A stretch of DNA of 5,877 nt from Desulfobacteraceae bacterium (GTDB lineage Bacteria > Desulfobacterota > Desulfobacteria > Desulfobacterales > Desulfosalsimonadaceae), in NCBI GenBank assembly GCA_007136525.1, contig SLGU01000316.1:1-5877 (forward strand), read 5' to 3'. The position numbers and the translations under genes are program-made. Under the pieces are notes generated by a model. That model searched no databases. It was not told the origin of the DNA and was given only the letters and a program-made list of their open reading frames with translations. Positions 1 through 5,876 of this stretch are shown in pieces. Within the stretch, counting starts at the first letter, position 1; every line of letters starts with the position of its first letter.

Positions 1-418
1 TGAAGCCGATGTTTTTCGGAATGTATGCGAAATTGCGGTCTTCGGACGAAGCCACGACATTGTGCGCCTTGTTCTGGATTTTGGCTTCCTTGATGGCCTT
101 GGTGGACCAGGTTCCGGTGTTGACGTAGTCGGCGGATCGGCCGCCAGCCAGGAAGTTCATCGGGATCATCGCAAACTGGAGGCTGGCGCCGCCCTGCAGG
201 AACAGTACGTGATAGTCGTCCCCGATGTTTAATAGCCGTTTCGCGCGGGCGGCGGCGTCGTTGATGACCCCGTCGAAGAGCTCGGAGCGGTGGCTGATTT
301 CCACGATCGACATGCAGCATCCCTGAAAATCCATAAATGATGCCTGGATTTCTTTAAGGACGGGTTCAGGCAGCGCTGCGGGACCGGCGTTGAAGTTGCA
401 GATACGATTGACCGACAT
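1..418 (-). CDS. serC: Phosphoserine aminotransferase, N-terminal part (cut by window edge)
   Basis: SerC is a cytosolic, PLP-dependent class V aminotransferase. It converts 3-phosphohydroxypyruvate and glutamate to phosphoserine and 2-oxoglutarate in serine synthesis, and in many bacteria also makes 4-phosphohydroxythreonine for PLP synthesis. The 139 visible codons start at ATG 418-416 and carry family hallmarks: NFNAGPAALP at residues 8-17, the substrate-phosphate site SHRS (His43, Arg44), the PLP-phosphate loop QGGAS near residues 75-79, and TGTWS with the PLP-stacking Trp104. These match E. coli SerC positions closely. The Schiff-base lysine (near residue 198 in E. coli) lies beyond the left edge, so catalytic completeness cannot be judged. 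The start is fixed by a strong AGGAGG at 427-432, eight bases upstream. It is divergent from hisD. Family assignment is very secure. Confidence 0.96.
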   Translation of the reverse strand, partial: MSVNRICNFNAGPAALPEPVLKEIQASFMDFQGCCMSIVEISHRSELFDGVINDAAARAKRLLNIGDDYHVLFLQGGASLQFAMIPMNFLAGGRSADYVNTGTWSTKAIKEAKIQNKAHNVVASSEDRNFAYIPKNIGF

Positions 419-426
419 ATTGTATT

Positions 427-432
427 CCTCCT
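427..432 (-). promoter_or_regulatory. Ribosome binding site of serC
   Basis: On the minus strand this reads AGGAGG, a full match to the anti-Shine-Dalgarno core, eight bases before the ATG at 418. It decides the serC start and predicts efficient translation. Confidence 0.85.
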
Positions 433-491
433 GTTATAATTTGGGATTTGTTTGGTTTGAGGGAAAAAATGCTGTAAAAAATAAATTTAAT

Positions 492-520
492 AATCTATCA
501 ATAACTAATTGAAAAGTCAA
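492..520 (-). promoter_or_regulatory. Probable sigma70 promoter of serC
   Basis: The minus strand shows TTGACT (515-520) as a -35 box and TAGATT (492-497) as a -10 box, separated by exactly 17 bases. The -35 matches consensus at five of six positions and the -10 at four of six. Transcription would start near 485, giving a leader of about 67 nt before the serC ATG. The surroundings are strongly AT-rich, as expected for a promoter. No attenuator or riboswitch is evident in the leader. This is sequence-pattern evidence only. Confidence 0.55.
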
Positions 521-549
521 TACCAAATGAGAATATGCCCACATCAGGA

Positions 550-578
550 TTGACAATGCGGCCGGTTTTGCATAGAAA
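550..578 (+). promoter_or_regulatory. Probable sigma70 promoter of hisD
   Basis: A perfect TTGACA -35 (550-555) is followed after 17 bases by TAGAAA (573-578), a four-of-six -10 match. Predicted transcription begins near 585, about 62 nt before the hisD ATG. The -35 boxes of this promoter and of the opposing serC promoter lie about 30 bp apart, so the spacer looks like a back-to-back divergent promoter region. No clear operator palindrome is seen between them. Confidence 0.5.
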
Positions 579-646
579 CAAGTTACGTCGATTGTTTTGC
601 CTTGAAGGAATAAATTAAGGAAACAGGAACGGGCAGGAGAGATGCG

Positions 647-1954
647 ATGAAGATCATCAACTACCCCTCGGCCGATGCTGAAGCGCGTATTGCGGCCGTC
701 ATCAGCAGGGGGCTTGAATTTAAAAAAGACGATATCGAATCGGTCACCCGCATCCTTGCGGATGTGAGAAATCGCGGGGACGAAGCACTGATCGCGTATA
801 CCAACCGATTTGACGCACCGGCGATGACGGTTGCGGACATGACGGTGACAGCAGAAGAGATCGCATGGGCCAGGAAAACCGTGGATGATGATTTTTTGTC
901 GGCATTGACACGGGCGGCAGGCCAGATTGAATCGTTTCACCGGCGTCAGCTTGAGAATTCATGGTTTGACGCGCCGCGCCAGGGCGTAATCCTGGGGCAG
1001 ATGGTCAACCCGGTTTGTGCTGCCGGCGTGTATGTGCCCGGCGCAAGGGGCGGGATGACCCCGCTGGTTTCCTCGGTGCTCATGGGGGGCATTCCGGCGA
1101 AGATTGCCGGGGTGGAAAGGATTGTCATGGTCACGCCGCCCACAGTGGACGGCGGGGTGAACCCACATCTGCTTGTTGCCGCCGACATGGTCGGGATCGA
1201 TCGTGTCTACAAGGTCGGCAGCGCCTGGGCCATCGCCGCATTGACATACGGCACGGAAACCATCGACCCCGTGGATGTGATCGTGGGGCCGGGCAATGTG
1301 TATGTCACCCTGGCCAAAAAAATGGTTATGGGCAGGGTCGGCATCGACGGTGTGGCGGGCCCCAGCGAAATAATGGTGATTGCAGACAGCCATGCCGATC
1401 CGGATTTTATTGCAGCCGACCTGCTTTCCCAGGCGGAACACGATGCATTGGCATCAGCCGTGCTGGTAACCCCTTCCATGGATGTCGCCCGTGCGGTTGA
1501 GGCCGCCCTCCAATCCCAGCTTGCCGGGCTTGCACGCGTCGAGATTGCCGCTGCATCCCTTGACAGTTACGGCGCCATCCTGGTGGTGGCCGACATGGAA
1601 ACGGCCATGGCTGTGGCCAACCGGATTGCCCCGGAGCATCTGGAACTCCAGGTCCGAAATCCGTTTGACTGGCTGGGCCACATTAAAAATGCCGGCGCTG
1701 TATTTCTGGGGGCATACACGCCGGAACCTGTGGGAGACTATATTGCCGGGCCAAACCATGTGCTGCCGACCGGTGGCACTGCCCGGTTCTCATCCGCCCT
1801 TTCCGTGGACTGCTTTACCAAGCGCACCAGCGTGGTTTATTATACGTCCGGTGCTTTTTCTGCAGAAGCCGGCGATGCCGTGCGCCTGGCCGAGACCGAG
1901 GGGCTTGGGGCGCACGCCGAATCCATGCGCATCCGGATAAAAAAGCGGCAGTGA
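647..1954 (+). CDS. hisD: Histidinol dehydrogenase
   Basis: HisD catalyses the last two steps of histidine biosynthesis: the NAD+- and Zn2+-dependent four-electron oxidation of L-histidinol to L-histidine via the aldehyde (EC 1.1.1.23). It acts as a cytosolic homodimer. At 435 residues it is the usual family length. The signature IDGVAGPSE begins at residue 233 and runs to LLSQAEH (259-265). Zinc ligands are all present: Gln262, His265, Asp364 (VGDY) and His423 (GLGAH). The catalytic pair Glu330-His331 sits in APEHLE. These line up with E. coli Q259, H262, D360, H419, E326 and H327. The glycine-rich GPGNVYV is at 214-220. The ATG at 647 has AGGAGAG five bases upstream; another ATG at 642 is out of frame. 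No other his genes are visible: serC lies upstream in the opposite direction and a DUF134 gene lies 77 bp downstream, so hisD appears outside a his cluster on this side. An active enzyme is expected. Confidence 0.98.
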   Translation: MKIINYPSADAEARIAAVISRGLEFKKDDIESVTRILADVRNRGDEALIAYTNRFDAPAMTVADMTVTAEEIAWARKTVDDDFLSALTRAAGQIESFHRRQLENSWFDAPRQGVILGQMVNPVCAAGVYVPGARGGMTPLVSSVLMGGIPAKIAGVERIVMVTPPTVDGGVNPHLLVAADMVGIDRVYKVGSAWAIAALTYGTETIDPVDVIVGPGNVYVTLAKKMVMGRVGIDGVAGPSEIMVIADSHADPDFIAADLLSQAEHDALASAVLVTPSMDVARAVEAALQSQLAGLARVEIAAASLDSYGAILVVADMETAMAVANRIAPEHLELQVRNPFDWLGHIKNAGAVFLGAYTPEPVGDYIAGPNHVLPTGGTARFSSALSVDCFTKRTSVVYYTSGAFSAEAGDAVRLAETEGLGAHAESMRIRIKKRQ

Positions 1955-1965
1955 TGATTTTTGTC

Positions 1966-2019
1966 TTGACACTGCGGTGTCTCAGGATTAATTGACATAT
2001 TTTGAGTATTTGCTCAAAA
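1966..2019 (+). promoter_or_regulatory. Putative promoter/operator region of the DUF134-mrp pair
   Basis: Two TTGACA hexamers occur here (1966-1971 and 1992-1997), 26 bp apart. The first overlaps a small dyad, GACAC-TGCG-GTGTC (1968-1981). After the second comes a 7-bp perfect inverted repeat, TTTTGAG (2000-2006) and CTCAAAA (2013-2019), around a 6-base spacer. It lies two bases before the ribosome binding site of the DUF134 gene. The -10 candidates near 1988-1994 are poor, so the exact promoter is uncertain. A palindrome at this place, directly before a DNA-binding protein gene, suggests an autoregulatory operator, but it could also fold as a leader hairpin that limits ribosome access. Function is inferred. 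Confidence 0.4.
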
Positions 2020-2031
2020 AAAGGTGGATGC

Positions 2032-2463
2032 ATGGGAAGACCACACAAGAAGCGATATGTTGCGCATAATCCGGGCGTCAGTTATTTCAAGCCGAGGGGC
2101 ATCCCCATGGTCAAGCTGACGGAAACCCGGTTGACCATTGATGAATGTGAAGCCCTGCGCCTTGCCGACTACGAGGGATATTCCCACGAGGATGCAGGCG
2201 AGGAAATGGGCGTATCCCGCGCCACGTTCGGGCGTATTATTGAAAAAGCCAGAAAAACGGTTGCAGACGCGCTGATCAATGGCAAGGCGATCCGTATCGA
2301 AGGCGGCAATTATCAGTTTGTGGACGGCGGGCGCCGATTTGCCTGTGCCTGCTGCAAGCATGACTGGAGGGCGGAATGCGGGACGCCGCGGCCCGATGCC
2401 TGCCCCGAGTGCGGAGAGAATGACCTTGAGCGGGTCATGCCCGAATCCGATGAAGATTCCTGA
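2032..2463 (+). CDS. UPF0251/DUF134 family helix-turn-helix protein with cysteine-rich C-terminus
   Basis: The 143-residue product begins MGRPHKKR and has the family core: PGVSYFKPRGIP (residues 14-25), an acidic LTIDECEALRLADYEG segment (35-49), then a helix-turn-helix resembling sigma factor region 4, with the likely recognition helix around GVSRATFGRIIEKAR (60-74), and NGKAIRIEGG (83-92). The C-terminal tail has six cysteines (105, 107, 108, 116, 124, 127) ending in CPECG, like a zinc-ribbon or Fe-S-binding knuckle. The family is annotated as predicted DNA-binding, and its role is not well established. ATG 2032 is preferred because AAGGTGG at 2021-2027 precedes it and family homology starts there; an in-frame TTG at 2002 would add ten residues lying in the upstream palindrome. 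The gene is followed after 88 bp by mrp, so co-transcription and a metal- or Fe-S-linked regulatory role are plausible inferences. Confidence 0.9.
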   Translation: MGRPHKKRYVAHNPGVSYFKPRGIPMVKLTETRLTIDECEALRLADYEGYSHEDAGEEMGVSRATFGRIIEKARKTVADALINGKAIRIEGGNYQFVDGGRRFACACCKHDWRAECGTPRPDACPECGENDLERVMPESDEDS

Positions 2464-2499
2464 CAAAGGGTATTCCCGAATAGCGCACGTACAGCAGGT

Positions 2500-2535
2500 T
2501 ATTAAAAATATTGGGTTCTTCAAACTGTTTTAATA
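2500..2535 (+). repeat. AT-rich inverted repeat in the DUF134-mrp spacer
   Basis: TATTAAAA (2500-2507) and TTTTAATA (2528-2535) form a perfect 8-bp inverted repeat with a 20-base loop, ending just before the AAGGAG ribosome binding site of mrp (2538-2543). As RNA the stem would be all A-U and weak, so a DNA-level site or chance in AT-rich sequence is as likely. The spacer shows no T-run terminator, which supports read-through from the DUF134 gene into mrp. Confidence 0.3.
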
Positions 2536-2551
2536 TAAAGGAGATTGGATA

Positions 2552-3391
2552 ATGGCTGAATGTCAACAGCATGGTTGCGGGCATGATTCTCATAAAGAAG
2601 CAGCCCATGACAGTGATGAGAATGTCCGGAAAACGCTGGAAAGGATCCGGCACAAGTTCCTGGTGATGAGCGGCAAGGGTGGGGTGGGAAAGACCAGCGT
2701 GGCGGTTAACCTGGCCATGGCCCTTGCGGAAAAAGGGTTCAAGGTCGGCATCATGGACGTGGACGTACACGGTCCGGATGTACCGAGAATGCTTGGCCTG
2801 TCCGGGGTAAAAGCGGGCAGCGCCGGGGACAAGATCGAGCCCCTGCACTACTCGGATAACCTTTGCGCCATTTCTATCGAGGGCATACTCCCGGACAACG
2901 ATACGGCGGTGATATGGCGGGGCCCCCTGAAGCATGCGGCCATCACGCAATTCATTACCGAGGTCAATTGGGGAAACCTTGACTACCTGATCATCGATTC
3001 CCCCCCGGGCACCGGGGACGAGCCCATGAGCGTGGCGCAGACCGTGAAGGATGCACGGGCCATCGTGGTGACCACTCCCCAGGAGGTGGCCTTGTCGGAT
3101 GTGCGCAAATCCATCAATTTCTGCAAAAAGCTAAACCTGGAGATTTTCGGCGTTGTGGAGAACATGAGCGGATATGCATGCCCCCATTGCGGCGAGACCT
3201 TGGACCTGTTCGGCACCGGCGGCGGTGAAAAAACGGCTAAGCAGTTCGGACTGCGTTTTCTGGGCCGGATCCCCTTCGACCCCAACATGGTCAAGGCCGC
3301 CGATGTGGGGGATGCTTTTCAGTCAAGCTACAAGGATGCACCGGTCACAAAAGCGCTCCACGAAATCGCCGATATCCTGGCAAGCAGTTGA
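2552..3391 (+). CDS. mrp: Mrp/Nbp35-family P-loop ATPase, Fe-S cluster carrier
   Basis: Mrp (ApbC/Nbp35) proteins are cytosolic dimeric ATPases of the SIMIBI class that bind and transfer [4Fe-4S] clusters to apoproteins. The 279-residue product has the deviant Walker A motif GKGGVGKTS at 41-49, with both lysines (42 and 47). It also has DVDVHGPDVP at 69-78, WRGPLK at 122-127, and the Walker B/switch II block DYLIIDSPPGTGDE at 144-157. The bridging-cluster CxxC (Cys210-Pro-His-Cys213) is followed by a GTGGGE loop at 221-226. The N-terminal tail is rich in Cys and His (Cys4, Cys9, His7, His11, His14), recalling the extra N-terminal cysteines of Nbp35-type members. Length is normal for the short form without an N-terminal DUF59 domain. 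The start is fixed by AAGGAG at 2538-2543, eight bases before the ATG. It follows the DUF134 gene and ends at a strong terminator. The exact client proteins are unknown. Confidence 0.96.
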   Translation: MAECQQHGCGHDSHKEAAHDSDENVRKTLERIRHKFLVMSGKGGVGKTSVAVNLAMALAEKGFKVGIMDVDVHGPDVPRMLGLSGVKAGSAGDKIEPLHYSDNLCAISIEGILPDNDTAVIWRGPLKHAAITQFITEVNWGNLDYLIIDSPPGTGDEPMSVAQTVKDARAIVVTTPQEVALSDVRKSINFCKKLNLEIFGVVENMSGYACPHCGETLDLFGTGGGEKTAKQFGLRFLGRIPFDPNMVKAADVGDAFQSSYKDAPVTKALHEIADILASS

Positions 3392-3413
3392 TGAAGTGTC
3401 GTTTCAACCATTC

Positions 3414-3451
3414 TGCGCATTCCCGCGCAACGACGCGGGAATGCGCATTTT
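3414..3451 (+). terminator. Rho-independent terminator of mrp, REP-like hairpin
   Basis: A perfect 14-bp inverted repeat (3414-3427 with 3434-3447) closes a six-base loop, CAACGA, and is followed by TTTTATAA. It starts 22 bases after the mrp stop codon, so it should end the DUF134-mrp transcript. On the minus strand there is no T-run after the stem, so it is not an obvious terminator for the opposing kinase gene. The stem centre (CATTCCCGCG and its complement) resembles dispersed CATTCCCGCG-type palindromes that I recall from many proteobacterial genomes; copy number here cannot be checked from one window. Confidence 0.8.
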
Positions 3452-3504
3452 ATAACGGATGAACAGCGTACCACCCCGGAAGGCCCCCGGTTCGCGAGAT
3501 CAGC

Positions 3505-3583
3505 GGCGTAACGCCAAATCGAAACATGCCTTTGCATGCCCTGAGGGCAGCGGTTCCTGCCGTGGGGCAGGCTGAGGCGTTTC
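3505..3583. other. Cluster of small hairpins between convergent genes
   Basis: Within the 216-bp spacer between mrp and the kinase gene, an outer dyad pairs 3508-3515 with 3576-3583 (seven of eight positions). It encloses three hairpins: CATGC/GCATG (3525-3529, 3534-3538, loop CTTT), CCC/GGG (3539-3541, 3545-3547, loop TGA) and CCTGCC/GGCAGG (3556-3561, 3566-3571). Alternative pairings compete: GGCG/CGCC at 3505-3515, TGCCC/GGGCA at 3537-3549 and GGCAG/CTGCC at 3546-3561. On the minus strand it would lie in the 3' untranslated region of the kinase transcript. No T-run follows on either strand. I do not recognise a known riboswitch or ncRNA family. Confidence 0.35.
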
Positions 3584-3607
3584 AATGGCCATGAGACCTG
3601 TAGGAAA

Positions 3608-5722
3608 TCAGAAACTGCCGGCCAGGTCGTTGAGGATCAGTGTGATGGGACGGGCATCCTCGCTTTCCCCGGAATAGCGGATCGGCCCTGGCCTCCGGTA
3701 GCAGTCTTCACCGGGCGTGGCGGCGAGCCACTTGTCGCGTTTGGCTGCAAATACCCGGAATGCCGGTGAATGGATATCAACGAGGGCACGCTCCATGACC
3801 AGGGCGAGTTTGCCCGTCCGCTCCTCCAGGTGCATCAGGGCGCCTATGGGAATGCCGATGGGCGCCCAGTCCCCGAAGTCTTTCTGGAGGTTGTTGATGG
3901 CGGCCATCTGGCCGGTGGCGCCGTTGGTAATCAGCGAGAATACCGTCATTCCAAGGTTGTAGGTATAGGTGCAGTCAAACCATGTCGGGTCGTTGCCCCG
4001 GCCGTCGTAACCGTAAAAATGATACTGGGTTTTGAATTTCGGCACGGATTGTTTGTAAATGGTTTCCACAGGGGCGGGAATTTCTCCACCCTTAGGAATC
4101 ACCCCCCCTTTGACAAGGGTCTGCTTGAGGGTTTTGATCGAGACGATGGACTCCTCGACCAGCAGAAAATCGTCATCGGCGCCATAGTTCCGAAAAAGCG
4201 CGGGGCCGTAGAAATCCGGGTCCAGACCGCCTTCCGTCATGGTCCGCCGGTAACTGTTCACCTTTATGCCGTTTTTATAGGCCCCTCTGTCGGCCAGCCT
4301 TTTGAGATAGTCTTCCACCAGCCCCATGACCACGCGGTCCGTTTCCATTTGTGAAAACTGGAAATTTCCGTGGCTGTCGCGTTCGGTCAACAGCCCTTCC
4401 TGAAAAAACGGGGGCAGCACGTTGAAAAGGTCGTCATTCCGGGTGTTCCAGATGGAAAAGGATTGGTTTTCGCGGGACATGCGCGCCAATTGCCGCAGGT
4501 ATTCGAGCTTGTCTTTCAGGGTGGGGAAGTGGCTGTTAAAATCCATATCATGGGTGGCGTTGTAGTCTGCAATGATGGTGTTCAGTTTTATGATAAACAC
4601 TTGGATTTCATTGATGAATTCGAGCAGACCCTCCGGGATGACGATTACCCCGTAATTTTTCCCGACCGCCGCCCTCCGGACGATGCCGTCACATATGAGG
4701 CGGGACACCTGCCGCAGGGTCATGCCGTATGCCGTGTAGTCGATAGTCCCTTCCGTTCTGGCGTTTTCGATACGCTCCTCGTCGATGAAGTCCGCCAGTT
4801 CCTCGCCGATAAGGGTCATGTTCGGGTGAACCTGGAGGGCGACTTCAAGGGCGAGGTGCGAGGCAACGCGCCCCATGACCTTGCAGATATGCCAGTACTT
4901 GACGTCAGAACTGCTTTCCGAGCAAAGATTGTTGATATTGTGGGCGAAAGCCCGGGCAGCTGTGTGGAAGCCGAAGGAAACCGCGCAGATGGAATGGCCG
5001 TTGACATCCTTGACCTGGATATCACCGTCGATGGTTTTGGGAACGCCGATCACCTGGACCCCGTCCTTGTAAAGCTCCTGGGCAAGAAATGCCGCGTTGG
5101 TGTTCGAGTCGTCACCGCCGACGATCACGAGGGCGTCCAGGTTGAGTTCCAGGCAGGTTTTCCTCGCCTTTTGCATTTTTTCGCCGGAGTCGATTTTGGT
5201 CCGGCCGGTCTTGATCATCCCGAACCCGCCGAGATTTCTGTAGGCATTGACGATGTCGGCGGTTATTTCAATGTAGTTGTTTTCGAGTATCCCGTCGGGC
5301 CCCATGAGAAAACCGAACACGCGGCTGTTTTCGTTGGCTTTGGTCAGGGCATCGAAAAGGCCGGCAATGACGTTGTGGCCACCGGGGGCGGGGCCGCCTG
5401 AAAAAACAATGCCGATATTTCTCTGTTTGCGGTGCCCCTCGACCACCGCTTCGCCGGGGTCGTCTTTGCCCACAACCTGCTGGACGGCGTTGCCGATAAT
5501 ATCCGGGAGCTGTTTTATTGCTTCGGGATGGCGATGAAATTCATAGGCGTCCAGGTTTTCAAGCGTTCGGTAAGGCTTTTTAAAAACGTCGCAGATGGGG
5601 GGCGTAAAGGTCAGCCGCTCCTTGAGCGCCCAGCTTGCATCGGCGGTAGCCCGCTCAATCTCTTCCTTTTTCAGAAATTCATCCAGTGCCGTGCTGTTCT
5701 GGAAATCGGTCTTACCGGTCAT
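3608..5722 (-). CDS. pfp: Pyrophosphate--fructose 6-phosphate 1-phosphotransferase (PPi-dependent phosphofructokinase), long form
   Basis: PPi-PFK reversibly phosphorylates fructose 6-phosphate to fructose 1,6-bisphosphate using pyrophosphate (EC 2.7.1.90), and can serve both glycolysis and gluconeogenesis. The 704-residue protein shows SGGPAPGGHN (108-117), GGDDSNTNA (202-210) and PKTIDGD (228-234). Asp205 and Lys229 are the residues typical of PPi rather than ATP users; Asp232 is the catalytic base. MGR is at 283-285, IPEG at 362-365 and YGYDGR at 570-575. The later part aligns by eye with plant PFP beta-type proteins (LLTERDSHGN, PGPIRYSG). It is about 130-150 residues longer than the usual roughly 550-570, with apparent insertions near 386-428 and 486-562. 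ATG 5722-5720 is preferred: GGGAGG at 5727-5732 precedes it. The frame stays open upstream to 5815, but that stretch translates a hairpin repeat. It is convergent with mrp and monocistronic as far as visible. Confidence 0.95.
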   Translation of the reverse strand: MTGKTDFQNSTALDEFLKKEEIERATADASWALKERLTFTPPICDVFKKPYRTLENLDAYEFHRHPEAIKQLPDIIGNAVQQVVGKDDPGEAVVEGHRKQRNIGIVFSGGPAPGGHNVIAGLFDALTKANENSRVFGFLMGPDGILENNYIEITADIVNAYRNLGGFGMIKTGRTKIDSGEKMQKARKTCLELNLDALVIVGGDDSNTNAAFLAQELYKDGVQVIGVPKTIDGDIQVKDVNGHSICAVSFGFHTAARAFAHNINNLCSESSSDVKYWHICKVMGRVASHLALEVALQVHPNMTLIGEELADFIDEERIENARTEGTIDYTAYGMTLRQVSRLICDGIVRRAAVGKNYGVIVIPEGLLEFINEIQVFIIKLNTIIADYNATHDMDFNSHFPTLKDKLEYLRQLARMSRENQSFSIWNTRNDDLFNVLPPFFQEGLLTERDSHGNFQFSQMETDRVVMGLVEDYLKRLADRGAYKNGIKVNSYRRTMTEGGLDPDFYGPALFRNYGADDDFLLVEESIVSIKTLKQTLVKGGVIPKGGEIPAPVETIYKQSVPKFKTQYHFYGYDGRGNDPTWFDCTYTYNLGMTVFSLITNGATGQMAAINNLQKDFGDWAPIGIPIGALMHLEERTGKLALVMERALVDIHSPAFRVFAAKRDKWLAATPGEDCYRRPGPIRYSGESEDARPITLILNDLAGSF

Positions 5723-5767
5723 GGCGCCTCCCGCATATTCTGTAAAAATCCACGTATTGACGACTTC

Positions 5768-5876
5768 GTAAAAAGCCCAATATCTGCGTTGCGAGCAATC
5801 TTTGAAGAATCTCACGTACGCATAAGTACTATCAATTCTTCAAAAATTGCTCGCGCCTGGATCTTGAACTTTTTAC
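5768..5876. repeat. Long imperfect inverted repeat upstream of pfp
   Basis: The two arms run from GTAAAAAG (5768-5775) to CTTTTTAC (5869-5876). The inner 20 bases (5791-5810 and 5835-5854) are complementary at 19 positions, and the centre carries GTAC-GCATAA-GTAC (5816-5829). The sections between outer and inner arms match poorly and differ in length by one base. It may extend slightly past the visible ends. I recall sequences of this general form (ends near ACGAAGTCGTCA, central TACTTATG-like part) as a dispersed intergenic repeat in Desulfobacterota, but cannot verify that here. It holds no gene. It could be a non-autonomous mobile repeat (MITE-like) or a transcript hairpin from a gene beyond the right edge. 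Confidence 0.75.

Noticed and set aside
434..940. 168-codon minus-strand frame across the serC-hisD spacer and hisD start
   Set aside because: It spans both likely promoters and overlaps hisD antisense, with no family resemblance.
2002..2031. TTG start at 2002 for the DUF134 gene
   Set aside because: It lies inside the palindrome, has no ribosome binding site, and family homology begins at MGRP encoded from 2032.
2511..2539. TTGGGT-17-TATAAA as a promoter for mrp
   Set aside because: Transcription would begin at or after the AAGGAG site, leaving no usable ribosome binding site; read-through from the DUF134 gene is simpler.
3400..3585. 8-bp direct repeat CGTTTCAA at 3400-3407 and 3578-3585, as a possible target duplication around the spacer
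   Set aside because: One 8-base match in about 200 bp is near chance, and no inverted ends or transposase lie next to it.
3501..3590. tRNA or known riboswitch in the convergent spacer
   Set aside because: No cloverleaf with T-arm and acceptor stem, and none of the riboswitch consensus cores I can recall is present.
4370..5401. 343-codon open frame on the plus strand antisense to the kinase gene
   Set aside because: It lies wholly opposite a strongly supported PPi-phosphofructokinase gene, shows no recognisable motif, and is the kind of shadow frame GC-rich codon use produces.
5723..5815. Upstream in-frame start at 5815 for the kinase gene
   Set aside because: The added residues are not needed by the family and its distal part translates an inverted repeat; ATG 5722 has a good GGGAGG just upstream.
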